DNA from: Faucicola mancuniensis
GTDB lineage: Bacteria; Pseudomonadota; Gammaproteobacteria; Pseudomonadales; Moraxellaceae
NCBI RefSeq assembly: GCF_046523945.1
Contig: NZ_CP171363.1
Span: forward strand, 248,001 to 312,000
Length of the DNA stretch: 64,000 nt
Reading direction: 5' to 3'
In this document: piece by piece, positions 8,562 through 17,400 of the stretch
Position numbering within the stretch: the first letter of the stretch is position 1
Layout: the number at the start of each line of letters is the position of its first letter
Position numbers and translations under genes: made by a program
The notes under the pieces: generated by a model
Databases searched by the model: none
Told to the model about the DNA's origin: nothing
What the model saw: only the letters and a program-made list of their open reading frames with translations

Positions 8562-10400
8562 CTAATCAAATTCGGATTTGATGTTTAAACCTGTTTTTTC
8601 AGGGTTCTGCTCTCGCCAGGCGACAAAACGTTGGTACAAATCCGCAAACACTTGTGGATTATTTTTAGCAAGTTTTGACAAATCGCTGTCCACATTATCA
8701 CAAAAACTGACATCTCGCACCATGACACAGGACGCTTGAATATATGCAAACGCCTTGTCTTTTTGTCCTTTAAAAGCCAATAATTGAGCATAAGCCAACA
8801 TATTAAACTGTGATGAATCATTATTTAACACATCAGCAAAAATCGGCAATTTTTTGTCCACATCATTGCCATTGATAGGGATTTTCATTGCCAATAAACG
8901 CTCGTCATACGCACTAAAGCCAAACAATTTTTTGCTATAATCAATTTGATTGTCAGTAAATTGGTGATTTTTGTGGGTGGTAAAACGGCTATAATTAAGA
9001 TAATCTAATTTGTAATATTGATAAGCATAAAAAATACCGCCCACCGCCAACACAAGGCTAAGCAACGCCAAAATACCATTTGTACCAAAAATTGACCAAG
9101 ATGGGCGTTTATAAGTGATTGGCACAAAATTTTTGGCTTCCACCAAAGTCAAAAATACCGAAAATATTACCAAATAACGAAAATACCAAAGCGGATATTC
9201 CACACTGGCATATAAAAGACTGGCAATCACAAACGCCAACGCAATCGCACTTTCGCTACTGTGGCGAAAATGCACCGCTCGCACCAATACCCACACAATC
9301 GGCAAACAGCACAACGCCCCCAACAGCCCCATTTCCGCCAATATCATGCTGATAAAATTGTGTGAATGGTCGGCAATCTCGGGCTAATGAAACTGCTGGG
9401 CGTAGTCAATGCTCGCTTTCATATAGTTATTCCAACCCACGCCCGTCAAGCTGTGGTCAGCAAACATCATCATGCCACGCTCGTACAAAGCCGTGCGATT
9501 GCCCTGACCGCCTGACATTCGGCTCACCGCCCCAAGATTGCCCTGCCCCAACATCAAACTGCCAAGCCAACTTGCCCCAACATAATACAATCCAAAAAAA
9601 GCCCATGCCAATATCGTCAGCAATAATTTGGATTTGATGGCGATTTGTTGGGCAAAAAAGTACACGCCAATCACCGCCACCATCATGACAAGCCCTGCCC
9701 TACTTTGCGTCCACGCAAGCCCTGCACTAAATATCGCAAACAGTAACACCAAGCCAATACGGTATATTAACAAAAATTTGTCGGATTTTTTGGGAATACT
9801 TTGTACCACAAATGACTGGTGCAACTGATAAATCACCCCACACAACGCCAACACAAAGCCATAACCTGCATGATTTGCTTGTCCAAAATTGCCGTCCAAG
9901 CGTGTCGGCAAGGCATTGTTACGAATGATGACCCAACTGCCAAGATTGTACGTCCAATCATTGATTTGCATAATCTGAATGACAAAAGTCGCCAACGCCA
10001 TGACATAAGCAAAAACAAAAAATCTATTTAAAAACAAACGTTTATCAATGACTTGACTACTGGCAAAGCTCGTCAAAGCTACCACCAACAAACACACAAT
10101 AGGAAACAACAAAGCGTCAGGGTAACTGATATGCAAAAACAACGGCTGAACCAACAGCAACGCCGCAAACAACAGCCAACTAACTATTGACGCATGAAAA
10201 CGCACATTCGTCAATGGGTTTTGCCAAAAAAAACCAAACAGCCCAATCGCAATGCAAATAAACGAAAAGCTATTGACCAAAAAATCTCGCCCCAACGGCG
10301 AATGATATGGCAACAGATAGCCCAAAATGGACAAACCAATAAAAATCACAAAAAACCGCATAGGCTGTACAATACTGGACATAAGTTGATTCACAAACAA
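8562..10400 (-). pseudogene. PglL/TfpO-type O-oligosaccharyltransferase (Wzy_C domain) with a single in-frame TAG
   Basis: Two frames, 9384-10400 and 8562-9347, are in the same phase and separated only by one TAG at 9384-9386 plus 12 sense codons. Read through, they make about 612 residues: many transmembrane helices, the periplasmic Wzy_C loop (TGVGWNNYMKAS, then PEIADHSHNFISMILAEMG) and a C-terminal soluble region, the layout of PglL/PilO/TfpO ligases that move lipid-linked glycans onto pilin in the periplasm. The TAG falls inside the Wzy_C loop, two residues after a Phe-His, so the truncated 338-residue product would lack the H-x-H-N segment. The gene follows two pilin genes, and the first-step glycosyltransferase is downstream. 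Its own final stop is also TAG. There is no frameshift or other damage, so this is a recent nonsense mutation, a suppressed codon or a base error. Confidence 0.8.
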
Positions 10401-10410
10401 AACACAAAAG

Positions 10411-10442
10411 AAAAATGCTAAACGGCATAGTTTAGCATTTTT
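10411..10442 (-). terminator. Hairpin terminator between the second pilin region and the ligase gene
   Basis: A 13-bp perfect stem (AAAAATGCTAAAC / GTTTAGCATTTTT) with a 6-base loop and T-rich flanks on both strands lies 11 bases upstream of the ligase start. It probably ends the pilin transcript and uncouples it from the ligase. Confidence 0.7.
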
Positions 10443-10460
10443 TTGAATGTGATATATTGA

Positions 10461-10586
10461 TTATTTAATCATTTTGATGGTATTTTTTACAAATATTGTA
10501 TCAATCACATCTGCATCTTTATCCAATGAAACCAAGAAATGATACCCAAAAGCAATGATTTTTTCTTTTATCATAGATTGTTTCAT
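10461..10586 (-). CDS. Possible 41-residue protein, unknown
   Basis: A short frame begins MKQSMIKEKIIAFGYHFLV and ends with TAA just before the hairpin at 10411. It is charged and has no membrane segment or known motif. There is no clear Shine-Dalgarno sequence ahead of the ATG. It lies between the second pilin (22 bases upstream) and the terminator, so it could be the last frame of that transcript. I do not recognise it, and it may be non-coding. Confidence 0.2.
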   Translation of the reverse strand: MKQSMIKEKIIAFGYHFLVSLDKDADVIDTIFVKNTIKMIK

Positions 10587-10607
10587 ATTCTATTCTATCA
10601 CAAGTTA

Positions 10608-11087
10608 TTATTGAACAGTTCTATCATATTCACAGCTAGGTGGCAAAAACTTTTCAGGAATATTTGTTTTACAACTCCATGAACCATCAACTGTCCTATC
10701 CCACCGAACTTTGTGGTTTTGAATTACCATCCCTGCACTACCAGATACGGTTGCTGTAATTGTCGCTGTGCCTGTTAATGGGTTACTAATCTGGGCGACA
10801 CCAACGCCACTTGGTAAAGCAACTCCTATTTGCGAACTACCACTAATTAGATTAGAACCCGTTGCTCTAGGGTCGCAGTCATTTGAACCAACACCGATAT
10901 GTGTTTTACCTGTTTGCAGACACTCTTCAACGGATAGACGTAGTTGTCCACCTTCAATAATAACTCGTGAAACTTGAGATTTTGCAACATAATTTTGATA
11001 TTGCGGTACTGCAATGGCTGCTAAAATACCAATAATAGCTATCACTATCATCATCTCAATTAATGTAAACCCATGTTGATATAACAT
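10608..11087 (-). CDS. Type IV pilin, PilA/PilE-like (second copy)
   Basis: 159 residues. It has a short positively charged leader (MLYQHG) with the prepilin-peptidase site G^FTLIE, the conserved Glu5 and the hydrophobic N-terminal helix IVIAIIGILAAIAVPQYQNYV. The globular part has two spaced cysteines near the end (C in WSCKT and C in PPSCEY) that would make the usual C-terminal disulfide loop, plus an upstream pair (EECL, NDCD). It shares the first ~45 residues closely with the pilin at 12456-12992 but differs in the rest, so it is a diverged paralogue rather than a duplicate. It starts 27 bases after the serine hydrolase gene and probably shares its transcript. An AGGA lies before the ATG. 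Confidence 0.88.
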   Translation of the reverse strand: MLYQHGFTLIEMMIVIAIIGILAAIAVPQYQNYVAKSQVSRVIIEGGQLRLSVEECLQTGKTHIGVGSNDCDPRATGSNLISGSSQIGVALPSGVGVAQISNPLTGTATITATVSGSAGMVIQNHKVRWDRTVDGSWSCKTNIPEKFLPPSCEYDRTVQ

Positions 11088-11114
11088 TTTAATCCTCTAT
11101 AGAGTTAAAAAATA

Positions 11115-12335
11115 CTATTTATACTGCTGTATTAAATACTGATAAATCAGCATTTTAGTTCTATCAGAACCATCTTGCTTCAAGCTAGAAACACCATTGC
11201 TCAATAGCACGACAACGCCACCATTGCTATCCACTGCCACCAATGATGATAATCCTAATAAAGTCCCATCTCGAAAATATACTTTCACATTTTTTCCTTG
11301 GGCTTGATAGGGAAACATGGCATAACCATAGCAATCTCGTAGTTTAGTGATATCACACGATAAATTATCATCAAGACTAAGTATATTTGGCATAGGCTTA
11401 TTCACCATATTTTTGACTTGCTTTGCCAAACTTATCGCATTACCCGATAATCCCGCAACTGAAGCCAACCCTTTATAATCAAATGCAGTATAAATATCCC
11501 CAATACCTGTCAATCCTGTTTCAACATAATTATAATTAACTTCATCAGATAATTTTGAATTATCAATAAATTTGATATTATATTGTGTTAATTTATACTG
11601 ATTATCCATCACTTGCGTGTAAGGCTGTTTGTTTAATCTACTAACTACTTCACCTAACAGACAATAGCCGAGATTAGAATAAATCATTTTACTATTTGGG
11701 TCAAAATCTAAACGAATGGTATTTAAACGCTCAAAATGGTCAGGACAAATAGGTTGTCCTATACCAAACATATCATGACCTGTAGCACTATAACGGTTAA
11801 AGCCACCACGATGCAACAACAAATCACCAATGGTAATATCATTAATTCGGCTATCTTTGGGCTGATTAATCTCTGTAATAATACTAGCAAGTTTAGTACC
11901 AAAAGTTAGCTTACCTTCACGGATTAATGCCAAAATAGCATCTGATGTCCATAACTTAGTAACACTGGCATAGCGAAAACGGGTGTGTTCGTCTATAGGT
12001 TTTGAAAAAAATGGCATTTCCCCTACATAACCATTTTCACAATGATAGATTTGTCCTTGTGGCGTAATATAGGCGATTTGATTGGCTGGAGCATTACTAT
12101 TTAGTGTTTGAAAATGGATAACTTCTTGCATCCATGAGGGTGATTTAGGGCTACAAGTTGTTTGATAGTTGGCTAATTTAGCTCGGATAGGATAAGCCTT
12201 TTGCCATGCCTGATTTCTTGCTTCAGTATTAACATAAAAATAAATACTGATAATCGTTATAGATAAAAGTATCATTAGCGTTATTACATCTTTTAGCTTA
12301 AACTCGCTAAATAATTTTTGTTTATTGTTAGACAT
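11115..12335 (-). CDS. Serine hydrolase of the beta-lactamase/D,D-peptidase (class C-like) family, membrane anchored
   Basis: 406 residues. One hydrophobic segment (about 17-36) acts as a signal anchor, leaving the catalytic domain in the periplasm. The S-x-x-K motif is SVTK (Ser124, Lys127) and the second motif is YSN (Tyr219-Asn221). The third motif position reads FRDG instead of the usual H-x-G or K-T-G, so the specificity is unusual. Family members hydrolyse peptidoglycan stem peptides, beta-lactams or small esters. It sits between two pilin genes, downstream of a strong terminator, which is an odd place for such an enzyme; a local function in pilus biogenesis or pilin modification is only a guess. 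A TAG stop ends the gene. Confidence 0.82.
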   Translation of the reverse strand: MSNNKQKLFSEFKLKDVITLMILLSITIISIYFYVNTEARNQAWQKAYPIRAKLANYQTTCSPKSPSWMQEVIHFQTLNSNAPANQIAYITPQGQIYHCENGYVGEMPFFSKPIDEHTRFRYASVTKLWTSDAILALIREGKLTFGTKLASIITEINQPKDSRINDITIGDLLLHRGGFNRYSATGHDMFGIGQPICPDHFERLNTIRLDFDPNSKMIYSNLGYCLLGEVVSRLNKQPYTQVMDNQYKLTQYNIKFIDNSKLSDEVNYNYVETGLTGIGDIYTAFDYKGLASVAGLSGNAISLAKQVKNMVNKPMPNILSLDDNLSCDITKLRDCYGYAMFPYQAQGKNVKVYFRDGTLLGLSSLVAVDSNGGVVVLLSNGVSSLKQDGSDRTKMLIYQYLIQQYK

Positions 12336-12400
12336 AACAATTCTTTTTTCCTATTTTTAGCCCATCATCTGATAATGATAAAATATTTAACCATCAAACC

Positions 12401-12434
12401 AAAAAAAAAGTAAAGACCGAAGCCTTTACTTTTT
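12401..12434 (-). terminator. Terminator of the major-type pilin gene
   Basis: On the minus strand the stem AAAAAGTAAAG / CTTTACTTTTT closes on a GGC-TTCG-GTC core (a UUCG tetraloop) and is followed by a run of nine T. It lies 22 bases after the pilin stop and is a textbook strong terminator. Confidence 0.9.
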
Positions 12435-12455
12435 GAGTAATTAACTCATTAACGA

Positions 12456-12992
12456 TTAGCTAGCAGCTAACGGAGTAATCGCTGTTGTTGTAGCTGGACA
12501 CCCTGATGGTGCAAATTTTGCATCTACATCTGTTGTACAAGTCCAAGTACCATTTGCATCACGTGACCATTGTACAATTTTTGGTGTACCAGATTTTAGG
12601 ATAGCAGAGGCATTATGACCAAATTTGCCTTGAATAGTCGCTGAACCATCGCTATTTACTTGAACTTTTGGTAAACCTACACCAGTTTGAGTAGTAGTAC
12701 CAGCATTTACAACAACACCATCAGCAGTAGCAGCACCTAAAATATTTGAACCTGTCGCACCAAAATCCTCAGGTGCACAAGTTGTGGTATCTGAAGTAGT
12801 ACCTGATTTTTTACCTGCTTGGATACAAGTATCAACTGCAGTTTTAATAGTACCAGTTTCGCCCATTACACGGCTAACTTGTGAACGTGCGATGTAGTTT
12901 TGGTATTGTGGAATAGCGATAGCAGCCAAAATACCGATAATCGCGATAACAATCATTAATTCGATAAGTGTAAAACCTTTTTGAGCGTTCAT
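12456..12992 (-). CDS. pilA: Type IV pilin, major-subunit type
   Basis: 178 residues. The leader MNAQKG^FTLIE carries the prepilin-peptidase site, Glu5 and the standard N-terminal helix (IVIAIIGILAAIAIPQYQNYIARSQVSRVMGE). Four cysteines are visible, the last two (WTCTT and SGCPA) giving the C-terminal disulfide loop. The chain ends ...TPLAAS: a C-terminal serine is the acceptor used by TfpO/PilO ligases in Pseudomonas group I and Acinetobacter pilins, and such a ligase gene is 2 kb downstream. Its own sigma-54 promoter match, a strong AAAGGAG ribosome-binding site and a strong terminator make this the likely highly expressed major pilin. The symbol is by role, since which of the two pilins builds the fibre is not proven. 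Confidence 0.9.
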   Translation of the reverse strand: MNAQKGFTLIELMIVIAIIGILAAIAIPQYQNYIARSQVSRVMGETGTIKTAVDTCIQAGKKSGTTSDTTTCAPEDFGATGSNILGAATADGVVVNAGTTTQTGVGLPKVQVNSDGSATIQGKFGHNASAILKSGTPKIVQWSRDANGTWTCTTDVDAKFAPSGCPATTTAITPLAAS

Positions 12993-13134
12993 AATGAACT
13001 CCTTTAGTCAAGTAAATGATTGGATAACTTATTTAAGATGAAGAGTTAGGTAAATAAACTATCCAAAGGTTAAAAAATAATGGTTTGGTTAATTGTTGTG
13101 TAACAGATTGACCTTGCCTTGTTGATATAATTAT

Positions 13135-13150
13135 TGCAGTTGTTGTGCCA
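13135..13150 (-). promoter_or_regulatory. Sigma-54 (RpoN) promoter of pilA
   Basis: On the minus strand the sequence TGGCACAACAACTGCA matches the RpoN consensus TGGCACR-N4-TTGCW at all fixed positions except one T to C, with correct GG-to-GC spacing. It lies about 143 bases before the pilA ATG. Pilin genes of Pseudomonas and Moraxella are known to use RpoN with the PilS/PilR two-component system, which agrees with the location. The long leader leaves room for further control. Confidence 0.82.
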
Positions 13151-13254
13151 ACTTTTTTAAAATTGATTTTTTTGGCTAAAAAACGTGCAAATTAGCACAA
13201 AATCATAATTTTGTTTGGCTTTTTATGATTTTTTTTTGCTTTGATATGATGTTT

Positions 13255-13374
13255 TTGACAATTTTTGGTAAAAACTGACAATTTTTGTCATCATATTACT
13301 GTTATCATCGCCGAATTTGTTTACAAAAATTTTCACCAACACAAAACGTATTTTTTAGCTGACAATTTTTGTCA
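13255..13374. repeat. Repeated palindrome TGACAA-TTT-TTGTCA (two exact copies, one partial)
   Basis: TGACAATTTTTGTCA occurs at 13276-13290 and again at 13360-13374, each a 6-bp inverted repeat around TTT and each preceded by CT or GCT. A partial copy (TTGACAATTTTTGG) is at 13255-13267. They lie upstream of the sigma-54 promoter, where activator sites would be expected, so they may bind a dimeric regulator; inference only. Confidence 0.55.
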
Positions 13375-13375
13375 T

Positions 13376-13406
13376 AAAAAAAACTGCCTTTTATGGCAGT
13401 TTTTTT
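13376..13406 (-). terminator. Terminator of the minor-pilin operon
   Basis: An 11-bp stem (AAAAAACTGCC / GGCAGTTTTTT) with a 6-base loop and T/A runs on both sides lies 11 bases beyond the last minor-pilin stop. Confidence 0.85.
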
Positions 13407-13416
13407 ATTGGCTATT

Positions 13417-13809
13417 TTAATCTTGCCATTCATTACCTTTACCACACGCTGCACCACGGCATTTTTGTCCTGTGTGGTCAAGTGTGAGTGTGCCATCATT
13501 GGCAACGATTGATGTCGCAATGGGCGTTGCGGTGATGACCCATTTTGATGTCGCAGGGGCGACGCTATATGTGTAGTTTGGGTTATTCGCAGGGAAATTT
13601 TGACTGGCAATGCCGATATTGTTATAGTTGCCTTCCGCCAATTTTCTTGATTCTATTTTATTGGCGATGTTTTGCATTTCGGTCATCATTTCGGTGCGTT
13701 TGGTTTTGATGATAGAGTTTTGGTAATTGGGATAGGCGATGGCAGCCAATACACCGATAACCGCAATCACTATCATCATCTCTACAAGTGTAAATCCTTT
13801 GTTGTGCAT
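13417..13809 (-). CDS. Type IV minor pilin, PilE/ComF-like
   Basis: 130 residues. A four-residue leader (MHNKG^FTLVE) is followed by the pilin N-terminal helix (IVIAVIGVLAAIAYPNYQNSI) and a small globular part with an LTLDHTGQKCRGAAC segment. This is the short PilE-type minor pilin that closes the fimT-pilV-pilW-pilX-pilY1-pilE operon in Pseudomonas and corresponds by position to ComF in Acinetobacter. Minor pilins prime pilus assembly in the inner membrane and sit at the tip with PilY1. A good hairpin follows directly, marking the operon end. The exact name is by position and size. Confidence 0.85.
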   Translation of the reverse strand: MHNKGFTLVEMMIVIAVIGVLAAIAYPNYQNSIIKTKRTEMMTEMQNIANKIESRKLAEGNYNNIGIASQNFPANNPNYTYSVAPATSKWVITATPIATSIVANDGTLTLDHTGQKCRGAACGKGNEWQD

Positions 13810-13835
13810 ATGTTATCTCTTTTTTTGTTAAATTT

Positions 13836-14438
13836 TTACCATGTTTGTGCGTTTGATGACGATGAGCAATTTTTGTCCGTCTGTGCCTGTGCAATGGTTA
13901 AGGTGCTTTTGATGGCTTTACAGCGGACATCTCGGCTATCAAAATAAATCACGCTGGCAGTTGTCATGCTACTACTGTTAGGATTTGGCTCTGCTACCAT
14001 CATCCAATCTCTACCGATAGCGACATTTGATGCGGTTGGGTTATTGGCGTCAGTTGTCGGCACGAGTGATTGGCTAGGCGTTGTGTAGTCTGTGAGTACA
14101 ATGCGATAGCGATACGTTTGGGCGGTGCTACCCAGTGGGATATAGATGTTGGTATTGTGGGCATCGTAGCAGTTCGTCTTTGTGCCTGTGCTACAGCTAC
14201 TTGGGTGAAAGTTGCGGTAGGACAAGGCACTGGCTCGCCATTTTCGTAGTTCTATCGCCATTTGTTGCATTTTTGCTTGGGTTTCGCTTTCGGCATTTCT
14301 GACGATAAATTGTCTATAAGATGGCACAGCGATGGCAGCAAATACACCGATAATCATTACGACAGTCATCAGCTCAATCAGGGTAAATCCTGATTGAGCT
14401 GATAGGTGGTTTGGCTGTTTTATGGTTTGGTTTGTCAT
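13836..14438 (-). CDS. Type IV pilin-like protein, GspH/FimT or ComE-like
   Basis: About 200 residues from the ATG at 14438, which has AGGTGG 6 bases upstream; a GTG at 14447 would add three residues. A longer leader than its neighbours (through LSAQSG^FTLIEL) precedes the helix MTVVMIIGVFAAIAVPSYRQFIV. The C-terminal part is rich in Thr/Ser/Asn with four cysteines. It lies 15 bases after pilY1 and before the PilE-like gene, the place held by comE in Acinetobacter, where it is needed for pilus assembly and DNA uptake. The assignment to a minor pilin is firm; the exact orthologue is inferred. Confidence 0.8.
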   Translation of the reverse strand: MTNQTIKQPNHLSAQSGFTLIELMTVVMIIGVFAAIAVPSYRQFIVRNAESETQAKMQQMAIELRKWRASALSYRNFHPSSCSTGTKTNCYDAHNTNIYIPLGSTAQTYRYRIVLTDYTTPSQSLVPTTDANNPTASNVAIGRDWMMVAEPNPNSSSMTTASVIYFDSRDVRCKAIKSTLTIAQAQTDKNCSSSSNAQTW

Positions 14439-14453
14439 ATTATCCACCTAGTT

Positions 14454-17400
14454 TTATTTTTCTTCGTACCAACGTTTTGGCGTTAGGATATAACGTTCAA
14501 CAAAGATATCTCGTGGCATACTGCCATCGCCATTTGCCGATGAGATAGCGGTATTGCCTGATTGTTTTAGTCCCAATTGGTTATCCGTTGATACAGATTT
14601 TTTGCTGTCTGCACCCCAATTTGTACGGTATGTTGTGCTTTTGATTTCACTTAGGCTCTTGTTACCAATCATGAGACGTTGGGTCAATTGGCTTTCACTT
14701 TGTGGGCTAAAGTTGAGTTCTTGGATACCTTGTCCTGCACGTTCGTAACCACCTGTGCCGTTGGTTGAAATTGCATCATCACAGATACCCCAAGGTAGGC
14801 AATACATTTGACGTTCTGAACCACCAATAATTTTTGCGCTACAGCCGTCTGCTGTGCTGTAATTCATGTCTGGGTTATAGACTGTGCTAAACAGTTGGCT
14901 ACCAATCACTTCTGATTTGCCGACACCTTTTGAGTAGTTCACATTGGCAAAACCATCAAAACGTGTCAATGGATAGTACCAGCCTTTTTGTCTGTAGCTT
15001 GTCAATTTACCTTTTAATACAGCTTTGGTATTGGTGGCGGTGATATCGCCAAGTTTTAACAAGTCGTCATTGTCCGCACCTGTGCCGACAACCAAGTCTT
15101 TGATAGTAGGTGTAAAGTTGCTAGCATAAAACGCTGAATCCAACAAGGTAACGTCTGTATCTACAATGCCGTATAGTCGGTCTGCTGTTGCTTCTGTTGT
15201 ACGGATTTTTGATAAAGGAGAACTTCTGTCGCCAGAGATAACATTTACCATCGCAAATAGTTTGTTGTTGTCACTGTTACGGTTACGGTAGAAACTCACG
15301 TTTGGACGCTCATAAAAACGGCGAACAAATGATGTTGGCGTCTTGGCGGTTAGCGTTGATGAGTTTTCCCCTTTGACTTTGGCTCTGTCGCCTTGTTCGT
15401 CCATTAGGATACGAGTAATTCTACCTGCATTTGTTCCTACAATGCCACCGTTAAAATCGGCACGGAATACTTGACCGCCTAAGTCGGCAAAATATAGGTT
15501 GTCAATATAACCATCATTATTACGGTCAAGTGCGGTGATACCGCCTACGATACTGTGTTTCATGTATTTTTTACCGTCAAAATTGCCCATTGCACCGCTG
15601 TCATAAGTCGCTGACCATAGCAATTCTCCTGTTTTGGCATTGATGATATAAACGGCGTTACCGTCTGCTTCGGTTTTGGCGGCACAAGTAGCACTGATAC
15701 CGTTATCGGCTGTAGCGGCGACACCGATTTGGAAGTTTTCGTTTTCGTAACATAAATCATAACCACCACCAAAAATTAACACGTCTGTGCCTGTCGTATC
15801 GCTTGATGATGTTTTCATACGTGCGGTACTTGGCTGACTCCAGATATGTCCAATACGTCTAAATCCTTCGGTCTTTTCATTGATTAATGATATGTTGTTG
15901 TTAAATGCAGGTTTTGGTGATTCTAGGTTACTTAGGTTAAATCCTAGCAAGCCTTTGCCACCCAGTCGCATACCGCCATAGGCATAGACACCTTCTTTGT
16001 TGTCTACTGCAACTTTGTTACCTGTGTAGTTATAAGTGTATTTTGCATTGACAAGCCAATGTCCATCAATACCAAATTTTGGCACAGCGGCAGGTCTTTC
16101 TGAACTGATTTCATATTTTGAGTTCGGCACGAGTGCTTCCGACTGGGTCTGCATCATCACTCTTGGGATAATGGCAAGGTTTTCGGTTGCACCGTTGTTG
16201 GTATTGTAGCTGTCCGCATCTACCACGTGCAACGCACCGTCCATAGAGCCAAATAATACATAGTCATCTCGCCCTGCGTTTTGGACACGTCCGTCTACTA
16301 GGTTCGCACTGTATGATACGGCAACAGGTTTTGAGTGGATACTTGCCCCTGTTACTTTGACTTCTTCGGTTGGTTGTACCAGTGTCAAATCGCTCACGGC
16401 GGTTGTGCCTTTTTCAATCTCGTTCAATGACTGCACTGCACCACTGCTAGATGTTCTCGCTTGGCTAAAGCCCATGTATTTTAGCAGTTTAAATTGATTT
16501 GCACGGCTGTAAGTGGTGGTATCGTTTAGCGTGTTAAAGTTTTCTGGTCTACCGTTCGCTGATACGGACAGTTGGACTAGGCGTGTCGTTGTCGCATCGG
16601 CTGCTGTTAGGTCTTCTACCCAAATGCTTCTGACGTTATTCACACCGACAACGCTTGGATTTTTGAGATGTTCAAAGAAGCCACCTGCTTTAACCGCATC
16701 GTTACGTGTTTCTAGGACACCTCTTGCATTGATGGTTGTGTAGTTAGCACGTTGCCATAAATCTTTGGCGGCAGGGTTCAAATCACCTGCTTGTTGGCTG
16801 TTGTTTCGTGCGGTTGTGCTTGCGGTGGTATCGTTGGCGTATTTACCGAATAATGGTTTGTTTTCTTGTCCATAGAGTGTACCGTCCAAAATGCCGTATT
16901 TTTTGACGTTACCCGGCCAGATGTTCTTGGTGTTGGTATCGCCTGATAGTTGTGATTCAACGGTTGGCAAAAATGCATACGGCAACTCACCAATGGCACG
17001 ATATGGGTCTTTTGGAATGGTAATCGTGCCTGATGGTGCGGCTGGAATAGTGTTGTTCAAACTTGCGATATAGCTTAAGATACTGTTTGAGATGTCTTCC
17101 GCGGTTTGGGTGTAGAAGAATCCGCCCTCGCCATAGCCTTCGCCTGCTTGCCCCCATTTACAGGCGTTTTTGGCATCTTGGCTTGCCGTTGCGGTGTTAC
17201 AGTCGTATGTGCCATCGGCGTTTTTGGTCAAGCCTGCAAATGATGAGCCAAACCCTGCAACGGCGGTACGGATAGAGACACCTGCTGGGTTTTTGGTTCT
17301 GTCGTTTAGGCGTTTGGCGTATTCACCAATCCATTCCCAACCGCCTGTTTCGCCCCTAAACATAGATGTTACACTTGGTGATGTTAAACCACCTGTTGGT

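Larger units (their letters stand above)
12993..13416. other. Intergenic region between the major pilin and the minor-pilin operon end
   Basis: These 424 bases hold the pilA leader, a sigma-54-type promoter (13135-13150), two exact copies and one partial copy of a palindromic TGACAA motif (13255-13374) and the minor-pilin operon terminator (13376-13406). No coding frame of note is present. Confidence 0.7.

Noticed and set aside
10608..12992. Pilin tandem as a silent-cassette (pilS-like) recombination system
   Set aside because: Both copies have complete leaders and starts and share only the N-terminal helix region; no truncated cassettes are present.
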